NCBI GenBank assembly: GCA_964415185.1
Contig: CAYPZI010000086.1
Coordinates: 1 to 12,159, forward strand
DNA from: CAYVBJ01 sp964415185
Lineage (GTDB): Bacteria > Bacteroidota > Rhodothermia > Balneolales > Balneolaceae
Reading direction: 5' to 3'
Length of the DNA stretch: 12,159 nucleotides
Shown: positions 1 through 7,722 of the stretch, piece by piece
Numbering within the stretch: position 1 is the first letter of the stretch
Layout of the letters: every line of letters starts with the position of its first letter
Made by a program: the position numbers and the translations under genes
The notes under the pieces: generated by a model
Database searches by the model: none
The model's input: only the letters and a program-made list of their open reading frames with translations
What the model was told of the DNA's origin: nothing

Positions 1-73
1 TTAAGAAAAAATGAACAGACTGTTTGTTTTTTATATACAATTTGCGATCTTCATCTAACGGCTATTACCCATT

Positions 74-820
74 ATGTATAAAGTTCAATTAAAAAATTTC
101 GAGGGTCCTCTCGACCTGCTTCTCTTTTTTATCAAAAGGGATGAGCTCAATATCTACGATATCCCCATTTCGCACATCACTCATGAGTTTCTGGATTATA
201 TCAACATGCTGGAAGAGTTTGATCTTGAAGTAGCCAGTGAATTCATCCTGATGGCAAGTATGTTGATGTCGATTAAGGCTAAAATGATGCTGCCGCATGT
301 TGAGAGTGATGAGGATGAACTTGATGAAGATGACCCCCGCTATGAACTTGTTCAAAGGCTTCTGGAATACAAGCAGTACAAAGAGATGTCTGAAAAACTG
401 GCTGTTATTGATGAAGAAGTTCAAAAAAAATATTATCGCGGGTATCCGTCTGCCGATGATGTTGAAAAACAGGCAACCGGCGAGGCTTTAAAAGATGTTA
501 CTCTTTTTGAACTGATCTCGGCTTTCAACAATGTTTTGAATGACATCAAGCGAAAGAATGTATATCACAAAGTTGAGAAAATTGAATTTACTATTGAACA
601 GCAGTCGGAATACGTTTTTAATAGGTTAAGAGATGCTGGCAAACTCTCGTTTATTTCACTTTGCAGAGAGCTTAAAAACAGGACTGAAATCGTTGTGACC
701 TTTCTTGCCGTGCTCGAAATGCTAAAAGAGAGGCAGATCGATCTTTTCCTGAATGATAACCCCACTAATTTTTATCTTGACTTAAAACCTGTTGATGATA
801 TTCTTCACTGCACGGTATAG
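74..820 (+). CDS. scpA: Segregation and condensation protein A (kleisin of SMC-ScpAB)
   Basis: ScpA is the kleisin subunit that bridges the SMC heads and, with ScpB, forms the bacterial condensin that compacts and segregates the chromosome in the cytoplasm. The 248-residue protein opens with the family hallmark FEGPLDLLL (9-17), followed by YDIPI (28-32) and a long N-terminal helix (about 54-74) that in this family contacts the SMC neck. An acidic stretch (78-87) leads into the helical middle, and residues about 173-235 look like the C-terminal winged helix that binds the SMC cap. Length is typical. The start is the only ATG that keeps the FEGPLDLLL block at its normal distance from the N terminus; no Shine-Dalgarno sequence precedes it. 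No scpB is adjacent. The peptidase gene follows after 30 bases on the same strand, so the two may be co-transcribed, without obvious functional linkage. Confidence 0.96.
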   Translation: MYKVQLKNFEGPLDLLLFFIKRDELNIYDIPISHITHEFLDYINMLEEFDLEVASEFILMASMLMSIKAKMMLPHVESDEDELDEDDPRYELVQRLLEYKQYKEMSEKLAVIDEEVQKKYYRGYPSADDVEKQATGEALKDVTLFELISAFNNVLNDIKRKNVYHKVEKIEFTIEQQSEYVFNRLRDAGKLSFISLCRELKNRTEIVVTFLAVLEMLKERQIDLFLNDNPTNFYLDLKPVDDILHCTV

Positions 821-850
821 AAAAACAGAACGTAACAGAGAGTTCATAAA

Positions 851-2554
851 ATGATTTTCAGACTACTTACCATAAGCCTGTGTACAATTTGTTTCGGATG
901 TTCACAAATTTCCGAAGTATCCCATCAAACAGAAATAAAACAAACCGAAAACACTGACAGGTCCCTGGTTGAATACCAGGAGGTGATCACACAGGATCTG
1001 CTGAGGGAACACCTGGCTGTGATAGCACACGATTCATTAGAAGGAAGGGAAACCGGAACGGAAGGCCAAAAAAAAGCCGCGCGTTATCTTGCATCCCAGT
1101 ATGAAAAGTATGGGCTTCAACCTGTCGCAAATGATGGTTCTTCCTACTTTCAGACATTTTCACTATTGGCAAACCGCACAGACAGCCTTCGTTTCAATCT
1201 CCTCACAATTACAGAGCAGGATACATTACTGTTCGACTCTTATACTGTTTCAAAGGATAACCCTGGCCCTTTTATCCGCTTGTTCGGCGGAGCTTTCCCC
1301 CTAACTGGCGAAATTGTATTTACCGGTTTCGGAGTGAATGATACACCTAACAGCGTACTTCATCTTGACGATCTTGACTTAGAAGGCAAATGGGTTATAA
1401 TGTTTGAAGATATCCCTTACGTTATTGATGGTGACACCCTGATCAACCCGTCTATCACACAAAATTCCAGGTATGGCAATGTTTTGGGGCAACGGGGTGC
1501 AGACGGGATATTGCTGATTGGAACCGAAGATATTTATGAATTTGATGAACTCTCAGATATAAATTCCGAAATCCTGGATAAGCCGTCAGGTATGAGCCTG
1601 CCATATCTTGATAGATCACAGTCCGGCAGGTTCCCCAAAGGGATTTTCAAAATCAGCCCGGAGCTGGCAGCATTTCTGTTTGGATTTGAAAATGAAGCGG
1701 GCCTGGTTAGAATGAAGGATCGTATCACAGCCAATATTACCGGCTTTGAACCGCTTGCACTTGATTACATTCTTGATTACCGGCCCTTTGACAATGAGGT
1801 TGAAATCGAAACAGAGAATGTGGTTGCATTTCATGAAGGCGGCCATGCCGCGTTGAAAGATGAAGTTGTTGTACTCACCTCGCATTACGACCATCTTGGC
1901 ATTACAATGCCCGATGAATCGGGCGACAGCATTAATAACGGCGCCGACGACGACGGCAGCGGAACATCAGCTTTGCTTGCTATTGCCAATGCATTTCAAA
2001 AAGCGGCTGAAAACGGTATCAGGCCGGACAGAAGTATTTTGTTTCTGAATGTTACCGGCGAAGAAAAAGGACTGCTTGGATCCAGGTATTATTCGGATCA
2101 CCCCCTGATATCAATTGAAAACACTGTAGCTAACCTGAATGCGGACATGATCGGAAGAAGCACACCCGAGCGGCGTAAATCCGGAGATACGGATTATGTT
2201 TTTCTTATAGGCGGAGAAATCATATCATCCTCAATTGACAGCCTCGTTAAAGTTGCGAATAGCAAAAGCTCAAACCTGAACCTTGATCCTGCCTTTAACG
2301 ACCTGAATGACCCGAACCAGTTTTACAGGAGAAGCGACCACTGGAATTTCGGCAGGTTCGGAATTCCGTTTGTTTTCTTTTTTACCGGAGTTCATGAAGA
2401 TTACCACAGGCCTTCGGATGAGATTGACAAGGTCAATTTTTCGAAACTTGAAAAAGTAACACGCCTTATCTACTCTTCTGCCGTTGAAATTGCAAATCAT
2501 CCGGAAAGGCCCGAAGTCGATAACGAGGCTTTTATTCGTATAACACAGCAATAG
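851..2554 (+). CDS. M28 family zinc aminopeptidase, predicted lipoprotein with PA domain
   Basis: This is a 567-residue metallopeptidase of family M28 (aminopeptidase Y/S type), expected to trim N-terminal residues from peptides outside the cytoplasm. A short hydrophobic signal ends in Cys17 (CFGC, 14-17), an imperfect lipobox, so membrane anchoring is likely but not certain. Residues 54-92 form the usual N-terminal helical segment. About 140-290 fits a protease-associated (PA) insert. The catalytic domain (about 320-550) has all five expected metal ligands: His345 (SHYDH), Asp366 (GADDDGSG), Glu405, Asp432 (NADMIGR) and His519 (DYHRPSDE). Glu404 is the expected general base (GEEKGLLGS). The enzyme should therefore be active with two zinc ions. 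It lies 30 bases after scpA and converges on the CHAT gene. Substrate specificity cannot be read from the sequence. Confidence 0.92.
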   Translation: MIFRLLTISLCTICFGCSQISEVSHQTEIKQTENTDRSLVEYQEVITQDLLREHLAVIAHDSLEGRETGTEGQKKAARYLASQYEKYGLQPVANDGSSYFQTFSLLANRTDSLRFNLLTITEQDTLLFDSYTVSKDNPGPFIRLFGGAFPLTGEIVFTGFGVNDTPNSVLHLDDLDLEGKWVIMFEDIPYVIDGDTLINPSITQNSRYGNVLGQRGADGILLIGTEDIYEFDELSDINSEILDKPSGMSLPYLDRSQSGRFPKGIFKISPELAAFLFGFENEAGLVRMKDRITANITGFEPLALDYILDYRPFDNEVEIETENVVAFHEGGHAALKDEVVVLTSHYDHLGITMPDESGDSINNGADDDGSGTSALLAIANAFQKAAENGIRPDRSILFLNVTGEEKGLLGSRYYSDHPLISIENTVANLNADMIGRSTPERRKSGDTDYVFLIGGEIISSSIDSLVKVANSKSSNLNLDPAFNDLNDPNQFYRRSDHWNFGRFGIPFVFFFTGVHEDYHRPSDEIDKVNFSKLEKVTRLIYSSAVEIANHPERPEVDNEAFIRITQQ

Positions 2555-2663
2555 TGGTACTAACCTGAATTTTCATAGTTAAATTTGAGTACAAACCTTT
2601 TCATAACATTGCGGTTCAATAAGATAAGGGTGTCTAACAGGAAGTAATCACAAAGACAAATAA

Positions 2664-5600
2664 TCATCTTCCATGGAGAACAAACGAAGACCAGTACTTC
2701 GGATTAGCTCTCTCCGGATCGGATATAAATGCTTTTTTTACAATTTGAGCAGCCTCTGCATATGTTTTTCCATTTAAAGCCTCTTCATAAAACCTTACCA
2801 TCCACTCAGCCGTAGAACGGTCATCCACTTTCCAGTGTGTTGTAACCAGGTTTGAAGTCCCTGCATAGATAAATGCCCTGATAAAACCCAGGATTCCCTC
2901 ACCCCTCTGCAGTTTGCCTCTCGCCGTTTCACAGGCACTTAGCACCACCAAATTGGCATTCAAATTCAAATTGAATATGTCATCCACATAAAGTATACCG
3001 TCATTTTCATCATCTCCGGAAAATACAATCCCCGACAGATGAGGTTCTTCCTCATTTACAAAACCATGAGTTGCAAAATGCAAATACCCATATCCGGACA
3101 GGCTCCCGTTTTTTATGATTGTCTCGGTTGCGGCAGCACCCTCCAGGTATTCATACTCATTTTTCGAAAAAAAGCTCCAGCCTGATTTTCTTTCATTAAA
3201 CTGATGTGCTATCTCTGTAACTTCGTATCCCGACAATGGGAGAGGCGGCCATTTCTCATTCTGATTTGATCTCACCCCATTTTGAACCCCGCCTTTCTCA
3301 CTAAACGGTGCAACTGCCAGCAATTTTCCGGATGCATCTCTCCCTTTTATACGCTTCATGCGCAAAAGGGTAGAGGATAAAGTATATGCAATTGAATACT
3401 CTCCAATCAGGTAATCAAGCCTGTGATAGCCTGTAATTTCATTATCACTATCATTTTTAACCAACAATCCAAACGGTAAATAGTGCAGGGCTTGATCCGG
3501 AATAATGATAATCGATGATGTTTTAATGTGCGGTTTCAAGGGCCTGAACAGCCGTTCATAAAGATTGCCAGAGATTTCCTCAAATTCTCCAATCCGGTTC
3601 GATTGAATCGACTCCCTCAATTTTTTCAGCTCTTCACTGAGGCCGGGCATACCATCGAGGGTAACAAGATTGGCGCTCTGCCTGTCAATGACAAAGACTT
3701 TAATATTTTCATCCCTGATAACATAAGAAAGCAGTGTCTCATCCTTGTTCAAAGTGCTATCCTGCAATTCCCGGATACCTGCATACTCTATTCCATATTT
3801 GAGATCGTAATAATCGGGTGCCTGCTTTCGAATCTTTTCAACTACCTTTTCTTTCTCCCGGTTGAATTCAAAAAGTGACGTCTTCAGCGAATCTATTACA
3901 TCTTTATCCATCTCCGAATCCCTGTGAAGACTTTGGTAAATTTCACTGATTTCCAGGTTTAACTCAGCTTCATGTTCCATCAGCTCTTTGGGCACTTTAC
4001 CGTATTTCATATTCTCGGATCGCAAAATCTGCTCGGTTGTGAGCCTTGCGCGGCTGGCTTCGGCATACAAAAAAGCTGCCTTCAAATAAAATTCATCCCC
4101 TGTTTTACGATGTAGTAAATCTGCTGTATCAACTGCATTTCCGTACAGGTGATAGTACTTGTCTACAAGAAGCAACTTGGATGACTCGCTGCCGTATGAA
4201 TATTGTATTTCCTCAATCAGTGAAATAGCTTCTTCATAACGCTGAAGTGATTTTGTAAGATATTCTATGTTACCGGTTTCAAAATAATTGAGTATTTGCA
4301 GTTCGGCCAGCAACGCTTTGATGTGAACCACACTATCCGAATATTTTTGAACGGAACTTCCGGCATCGATCTCATCACTCATAATTTGATCGGCCCTTGT
4401 ATAATATTGCCCGGCTTTCCTGAGATCAGAAGATGCACTGTAAACACTACCAAGATCCATCAATCCTTTAACGGTATCCGGGTGTTTGGAACCGAGTTTT
4501 TCATCAGCTATCGAATAGGCCCGTTCAAGGTATTTTTTCGATTCGGCAAGTTTCCCCATTTGCAGAAAAAGCGAACCGAGCTGGGAATAGGGCGGGATCA
4601 GGATTGGGTGAGTATCTCCGTGGATATTTTCCCTGATTGAAATGGATTTTTTAAAGTTTTGAATAGCATTTTTATAGTCCTCTTTTTGCAAGTAAACGGC
4701 AGCCAGGCTTGAATAGCCAATGGCTGTATCCGTATGGTTCTCACCAAATACCTCACGTTTTATTTCCATAGAGGTTTCCAGGTATTTAGCTGCTTTCTCA
4801 TACTCTTTCAGACGATAGTAGCTAAAACCGATGTTATTATAAGCTCCGCCGGTCATGGAGTGATAAAAACCAAACAGATCTTCAACTACAGCTCTCGCCT
4901 GTTCAAAATACTCTATGGCCTTCCCGATATCACCTTTGGCATATTCAGCCGATCCCCTGTTATTGTAATTCATCGCAAGCTGATGCTTGTCGGGAAAGCC
5001 CAGCATCTCGAGATACCGATAGCTCTGTTCATAATGATACAGGGCCTTAACAAGGTGGCCCAGGCGTCTGTAAGCTACTCCGGCATTATTGTGAAAATTG
5101 TAGAGTGAACCCATTTCACCGGACGAATCCGGCTCACCTATGATTTCAATTGACTTGAGATAAGCTTCAATCGATTTTTCATAATTTCCAATCTCTTCGA
5201 GATAATTGCCATATACATTGTAAATAAGAGCTTTTCTGTGGGCTTCGGCATCACTGAGCAGACCGGCGAGTCTCAGGCTTTCGTTCATCCACTTTTCGGC
5301 TTCATCCTGCTTTAACAACTCAAGATTTACGTAAACCATAGAGTTCAAAAATTTGGATCTTATTTCATGAGTATCCGGAAGCCGGCCGTCTATAAGCTTT
5401 TCCACCTCTTTTAAAACTGCCGCGGCTTTTTCGCTATGATCAAGCTTTCGCAATATTTGGGACCGCAAAATTTTTGCGCCTGCACAAGCTTCCACATTAT
5501 CATCGCGGCACAAACCAGGTTCGGAAACATCAAGCAGATTCAGTGACTCGTTGAATTTTGAAGATTCGTACAGCTCGCGGGCTTTTTCCAGTCCGCCCAG

Positions 5601-5711
5601 ATCTTCTTGCGTACTTGTCTGAGCAGATGAAAGAGTCGCACTGAACACCCAAACAGTTGTCAAAAACAACGAAATAACGATCCGGTTTCCAGGTGCCTGT
5701 GCGAAGATCAT
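2664..5711 (-). CDS. Exported TPR-CHAT protein (caspase-like peptidase domain)
   Basis: This 1015-residue protein joins a tetratricopeptide array to a C-terminal CHAT domain, a clan CD caspase-like peptidase fold. The N terminus has a basic residue (Arg10), a hydrophobic stretch (11-28) and a likely signal peptidase site near SSAQT (28-32), so export to the periplasm or beyond is expected. At least seven TPRs are visible, starting near 163, 206, 249, 291, 333, 375 and 417. Their spacing of about 42 residues and the HPDT-like linkers resemble kinesin-light-chain-type TPRs. A helical linker (about 455-640) precedes the CHAT domain (about 650-1015). The catalytic pair is intact: His882 in HFATHG and Cys927 in LSACETARG, followed by the typical THWKVDD segment (958-964). 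It stands alone, convergent with the M28 gene. Substrate and trigger are unknown; the TPRs presumably bind a partner. Confidence 0.93.
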   Translation of the reverse strand: MIFAQAPGNRIVISLFLTTVWVFSATLSSAQTSTQEDLGGLEKARELYESSKFNESLNLLDVSEPGLCRDDNVEACAGAKILRSQILRKLDHSEKAAAVLKEVEKLIDGRLPDTHEIRSKFLNSMVYVNLELLKQDEAEKWMNESLRLAGLLSDAEAHRKALIYNVYGNYLEEIGNYEKSIEAYLKSIEIIGEPDSSGEMGSLYNFHNNAGVAYRRLGHLVKALYHYEQSYRYLEMLGFPDKHQLAMNYNNRGSAEYAKGDIGKAIEYFEQARAVVEDLFGFYHSMTGGAYNNIGFSYYRLKEYEKAAKYLETSMEIKREVFGENHTDTAIGYSSLAAVYLQKEDYKNAIQNFKKSISIRENIHGDTHPILIPPYSQLGSLFLQMGKLAESKKYLERAYSIADEKLGSKHPDTVKGLMDLGSVYSASSDLRKAGQYYTRADQIMSDEIDAGSSVQKYSDSVVHIKALLAELQILNYFETGNIEYLTKSLQRYEEAISLIEEIQYSYGSESSKLLLVDKYYHLYGNAVDTADLLHRKTGDEFYLKAAFLYAEASRARLTTEQILRSENMKYGKVPKELMEHEAELNLEISEIYQSLHRDSEMDKDVIDSLKTSLFEFNREKEKVVEKIRKQAPDYYDLKYGIEYAGIRELQDSTLNKDETLLSYVIRDENIKVFVIDRQSANLVTLDGMPGLSEELKKLRESIQSNRIGEFEEISGNLYERLFRPLKPHIKTSSIIIIPDQALHYLPFGLLVKNDSDNEITGYHRLDYLIGEYSIAYTLSSTLLRMKRIKGRDASGKLLAVAPFSEKGGVQNGVRSNQNEKWPPLPLSGYEVTEIAHQFNERKSGWSFFSKNEYEYLEGAAATETIIKNGSLSGYGYLHFATHGFVNEEEPHLSGIVFSGDDENDGILYVDDIFNLNLNANLVVLSACETARGKLQRGEGILGFIRAFIYAGTSNLVTTHWKVDDRSTAEWMVRFYEEALNGKTYAEAAQIVKKAFISDPERANPKYWSSFVLHGR

Positions 5712-5752
5712 GATTTTGAATGGCTTAGGTGATCAGAAAAAAGTATTCGTCT

Positions 5753-5781
5753 ATTTTATTAAATTGATTTGATATTGTAAA
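5753..5781 (-). promoter_or_regulatory. Possible promoter of the TPR-CHAT gene
   Basis: On the minus strand TTTACA (5776-5781) and TAAAAT (5753-5758) are separated by exactly 17 bases, a sigma70-like arrangement about 40 bases before the CHAT start codon. Bacteroidota sigma factors often prefer other elements, and the region is AT-rich, so a chance match is quite possible. Confidence 0.3.
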
Positions 5782-5813
5782 GTGTTGCCAAAAAAAAATG
5801 TAAGCTGGTCAAC

Positions 5814-5943
5814 CTAGTGTTGTGTCAATTATAATCTGTCGCAAGAAACCCGCAAAGTTTCTTTTCTGAAATGGCAGTACGTTAGATAAATAGAAGCAAC
5901 TCCGAGATAAAACTTTGCGGGTTTACAGTTGACATGACACTAG
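5814..5943. mobile_element. MITE-like non-autonomous element with CTAG ends
   Basis: The 130-base element is bounded by CTAG on both sides (5814-5817 and 5940-5943). Its ends are inverted repeats: CTAGTGTTGTGTCAA (5814-5828) pairs with the reverse complement of 5929-5943 at 13 of 15 positions, both differences being transitions. A second, perfect 15-base inverted pair lies inside: AAACCCGCAAAGTTT (5846-5860) against 5910-5924. The element has no credible reading frame. The same end sequence recurs exactly at 12104-12118, showing this is a dispersed family. The CTAG ends could be a target duplication, as known for IS5-type elements (YTAR), or TA could be the duplicated part; the mobilising transposase is not in the window. 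It sits about 30 bases upstream of the possible CHAT promoter. Confidence 0.72.
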
Positions 5944-5956
5944 ATACTTCCTCGGC

Positions 5957-6026
5957 TTTATACTGCGCTCATTGCGGTTATCAAGCTTTGCACCCTTGAT
6001 TTTTTTTAACCACAAGGTAGTATAAA
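5957..6026. repeat. Imperfect long inverted repeat downstream of ftsY
   Basis: TTTATACT (5957-5964) is mirrored by AGTATAAA (6019-6026). Inside it TTGCGGTTA (5972-5980) is mirrored by TAACCACAA (6007-6015) with one mismatch, and ATCAAG (5980-5985) by CTTGAT (5995-6000). Together these nest into one degenerate hairpin. With the element at 5814-5943, this accounts for most of the 355-base gene-free stretch 5712-6066. I see no gene there. It may be a decayed intergenic repeat. Confidence 0.45.
5980..6007 (+). terminator. Terminator-like hairpin with T run, no gene upstream on this strand
   Basis: ATCAAG (5980-5985), a nine-base loop and CTTGAT (5995-6000) are followed by eight T residues (6000-6007), the form of a rightward intrinsic terminator. 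The stem is short (6 bp). No rightward gene lies upstream, since both neighbours are transcribed leftward, so its role is unclear; it could block antisense transcription into ftsY. Confidence 0.35.
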
Positions 6027-6066
6027 AGGTTTATTTATTATCATGGACGTACCAAAAGCTTAATTT

Positions 6067-7023
6067 TTATTCGGAACCGAAGAGCGCGTTCACAAAGTCT
6101 GTTCTTTCGAATATCTGCAAGTCTTCAAGCTGTTCACCAACTCCGATATATTTTACAGGAACCTGCAGTTCATTTGAGATAGCAATAACAATCCCACCCT
6201 TGGCAGTACCATCGAGTTTGGTAAGAACGAGCCCGGTTATATCCACCACTTCGGTAAAAGCTTTTGCCTGCTGCTTGGCGTTTTGCCCGGTTGAAGCATC
6301 CAGCACAAGCAGCACTTCCTGAGGCGCACCATCCACAACTTTACCCATCACGCGTTTGATTTTACCGAGCTCTTCCATCAACGATTTTTTATTATGCAGG
6401 CGTCCGGCGGTATCGATCAGGGCAACATCGGCATTTTTGGCTTTGGCCGATGATACCGTGTCAAAAGCAACTGCTGCCGGGTCGGCGCTTTGACCCTGCT
6501 GAATAATTGGAACTCCTGCCCGTTCACTCCAGATTTTAAGCTGGTCAACAGCTGCCGCGCGAAATGTATCTGCCGCACCCAAAATCACATTTTTACCTGC
6601 TTTTTTGTAGAGATGTGCCAACTTTCCAATCGTAGTTGTTTTACCCACGCCGTTTACACCGACTACAAGAATGGTATGAGGCTTTGTAATGAATTCGGCA
6701 TCAAATTCTGCAGGCTGCTCCGGCTTCGTCTCTTTCAGAAGTGAAATAATTTCTTCTCTGAGGATTTCCTTAAGCTCATTTTGAGTCATAAATTTATCTC
6801 TTGCAACCCTTTCCTCAATCCGGTCAATAATCTCGATCGTTGTTTTTACCCCAACGTCAGATGAGATCAGGATCTCTTCCAGCTCATCCAGAACAGCTGC
6901 ATCAACCTTGTCTTTACCCGCAAGAGTTTTCCCAAGTTTGTTTAAAAAGCCTTCGCGGCTTTTTTCCATCCCTTTTTCAAGTTTTTCTTTTTTCTTAAGA
7001 CCTAATTTTTCAAGTAAACCCAT
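6067..7023 (-). CDS. ftsY: Signal recognition particle receptor FtsY (GTPase)
   Basis: FtsY docks the SRP-ribosome complex at the inner membrane. The paired GTPases FtsY and Ffh then release the nascent chain to the Sec translocon. The protein has 318 residues: a basic N-terminal helix (1-35), the helical N domain (to about 105) and the G domain. The GTPase motifs are intact: P-loop GVNGVGKTT (122-130, Lys128), the SRP-family DTFRAAA (152-158), DTAGR (204-208), TKLD (268-271) and GVGE (294-297). It lacks the long acidic A domain of E. coli FtsY, giving the compact form seen in many bacteria; the amphipathic N-terminal helix probably provides membrane contact. The start lies five bases after the end of the pgsA-type gene, so the two form an operon joining protein targeting and membrane lipid synthesis. 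Confidence 0.97.
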   Translation of the reverse strand: MGLLEKLGLKKKEKLEKGMEKSREGFLNKLGKTLAGKDKVDAAVLDELEEILISSDVGVKTTIEIIDRIEERVARDKFMTQNELKEILREEIISLLKETKPEQPAEFDAEFITKPHTILVVGVNGVGKTTTIGKLAHLYKKAGKNVILGAADTFRAAAVDQLKIWSERAGVPIIQQGQSADPAAVAFDTVSSAKAKNADVALIDTAGRLHNKKSLMEELGKIKRVMGKVVDGAPQEVLLVLDASTGQNAKQQAKAFTEVVDITGLVLTKLDGTAKGGIVIAISNELQVPVKYIGVGEQLEDLQIFERTDFVNALFGSE

Positions 7024-7028
7024 TTTAT

Positions 7029-7619
7029 CTAATTAAATTCAGCACCTTTTACAATTTTATGAAACCGCTTATAGTAAGCGGCTAATGATACGATCATTAA
7101 AAGTAAGGACATAACCATCAAAAAATAATGCACACCCGTAAGATCCCTGAAAAAAAATACGGAAATCCAGTACAAGGCGAGTACATTCACCGAAATTTTT
7201 CCACTCATGATCGACATTGCTACTTTCCCGTGAATTTTCTTTATGTATATGGAACCGGCAACGATCAGCAAATCCCGAATGACAGCAACAATAAAAAACC
7301 AGAGTGGTATCCAGCCGAGCCAAACCGTATAGGTAAACAGAACAAGGGCCAACAGTTTGTCAGCCACAGGATCCAGAAGTTTTCCAAGCTCTGAAATCTC
7401 ATCCCTGAGCCTTGCAATCATACCGTCCAGGTAGTCCGACAGAATTGCATATAAGATTAATAAAATGATCGCCAGGTTGTAATCATAGTTATTTTGTACA
7501 TGCAAATAAATAACCGGGATTGCAATAAGGACCCTTGTAAATGAAAGCAGGTTCGACAACGTAAAAATATAGCCCCGAACTTTCACTTTTTGCCCGTCTA
7601 TATTTTCCTGGTTTGTCAT
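7029..7619 (-). CDS. pgsA: CDP-alcohol phosphatidyltransferase, probably phosphatidylglycerophosphate synthase
   Basis: This integral inner-membrane enzyme family transfers a phosphatidyl group from CDP-diacylglycerol to an alcohol; with glycerol 3-phosphate it makes phosphatidylglycerophosphate, the precursor of phosphatidylglycerol and cardiolipin. The signature D-x2-DG-x2-AR-x8-G-x3-D-x3-D is perfect: Asp62, Asp65, Gly66, Ala69, Arg70, Gly79, Asp83 and Asp87. Several hydrophobic segments (about 30-40, 48-61, 90-125, 143-156 and 163-182) fit the six-helix fold. The 196-residue length and the N-terminal NLLSFTRV segment fit PgsA best. Other alcohol acceptors, such as serine or inositol, cannot be excluded from sequence alone. 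It is the first gene of the leftward pgsA-ftsY pair (gap of five bases) and diverges from the NUDIX gene. No Shine-Dalgarno sequence precedes the start. Confidence 0.88.
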   Translation of the reverse strand: MTNQENIDGQKVKVRGYIFTLSNLLSFTRVLIAIPVIYLHVQNNYDYNLAIILLILYAILSDYLDGMIARLRDEISELGKLLDPVADKLLALVLFTYTVWLGWIPLWFFIVAVIRDLLIVAGSIYIKKIHGKVAMSIMSGKISVNVLALYWISVFFFRDLTGVHYFLMVMSLLLMIVSLAAYYKRFHKIVKGAEFN

Positions 7620-7671
7620 GAGAGAAAAAGCCGCTATAAAAAGTGAATGAGTTTAAAAAGTACCCTATTTT

Positions 7672-7679
7672 CAAATTTA
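7672..7679 (-). promoter_or_regulatory. Possible Bacteroidota-type -7 element for pgsA-ftsY
   Basis: The minus strand reads TAAATTTG, an exact fit to the Bacteroidota -7 consensus TAnnTTTG. It lies 52 bases before the pgsA start, leaving a leader of roughly 45 bases. No clear -33 TTTG is seen at the expected distance upstream, so the call rests on one short element. Confidence 0.35.
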
Positions 7680-7722
7680 CATTAATAGTTAAACTTAATG
7701 AATTATCACGAATTCACATCAC

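Noticed and set aside
1..73. Possible tail of an upstream gene at the left edge
   Set aside because: Stop codons occur in all frames (TAA 2-4, TGA 12-14, and one frame open to 79), but too little is present to show which, if any, ends a gene. A frame at 11-58 gives only 15 residues.
2555..2663. Terminator between the convergent M28 and CHAT genes
   Set aside because: Only a five-base GTACT/AGTAC pair with a long loop is visible and no T run follows; I see nothing definite in this 109-base gap.
3528..5108. Several plus-strand open frames (3528-3878, 4296-4640, 4734-5108) inside the CHAT gene
   Set aside because: All are antisense to a well-supported TPR-CHAT coding region and show no family motif.
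2664..5711. CHAT gene as part of a CRISPR type III-E or gasdermin defence system
   Set aside because: No repeat array, gRAMP/Cas7-11-type gene or small pore-forming protein gene is present nearby, and the protein appears exported.
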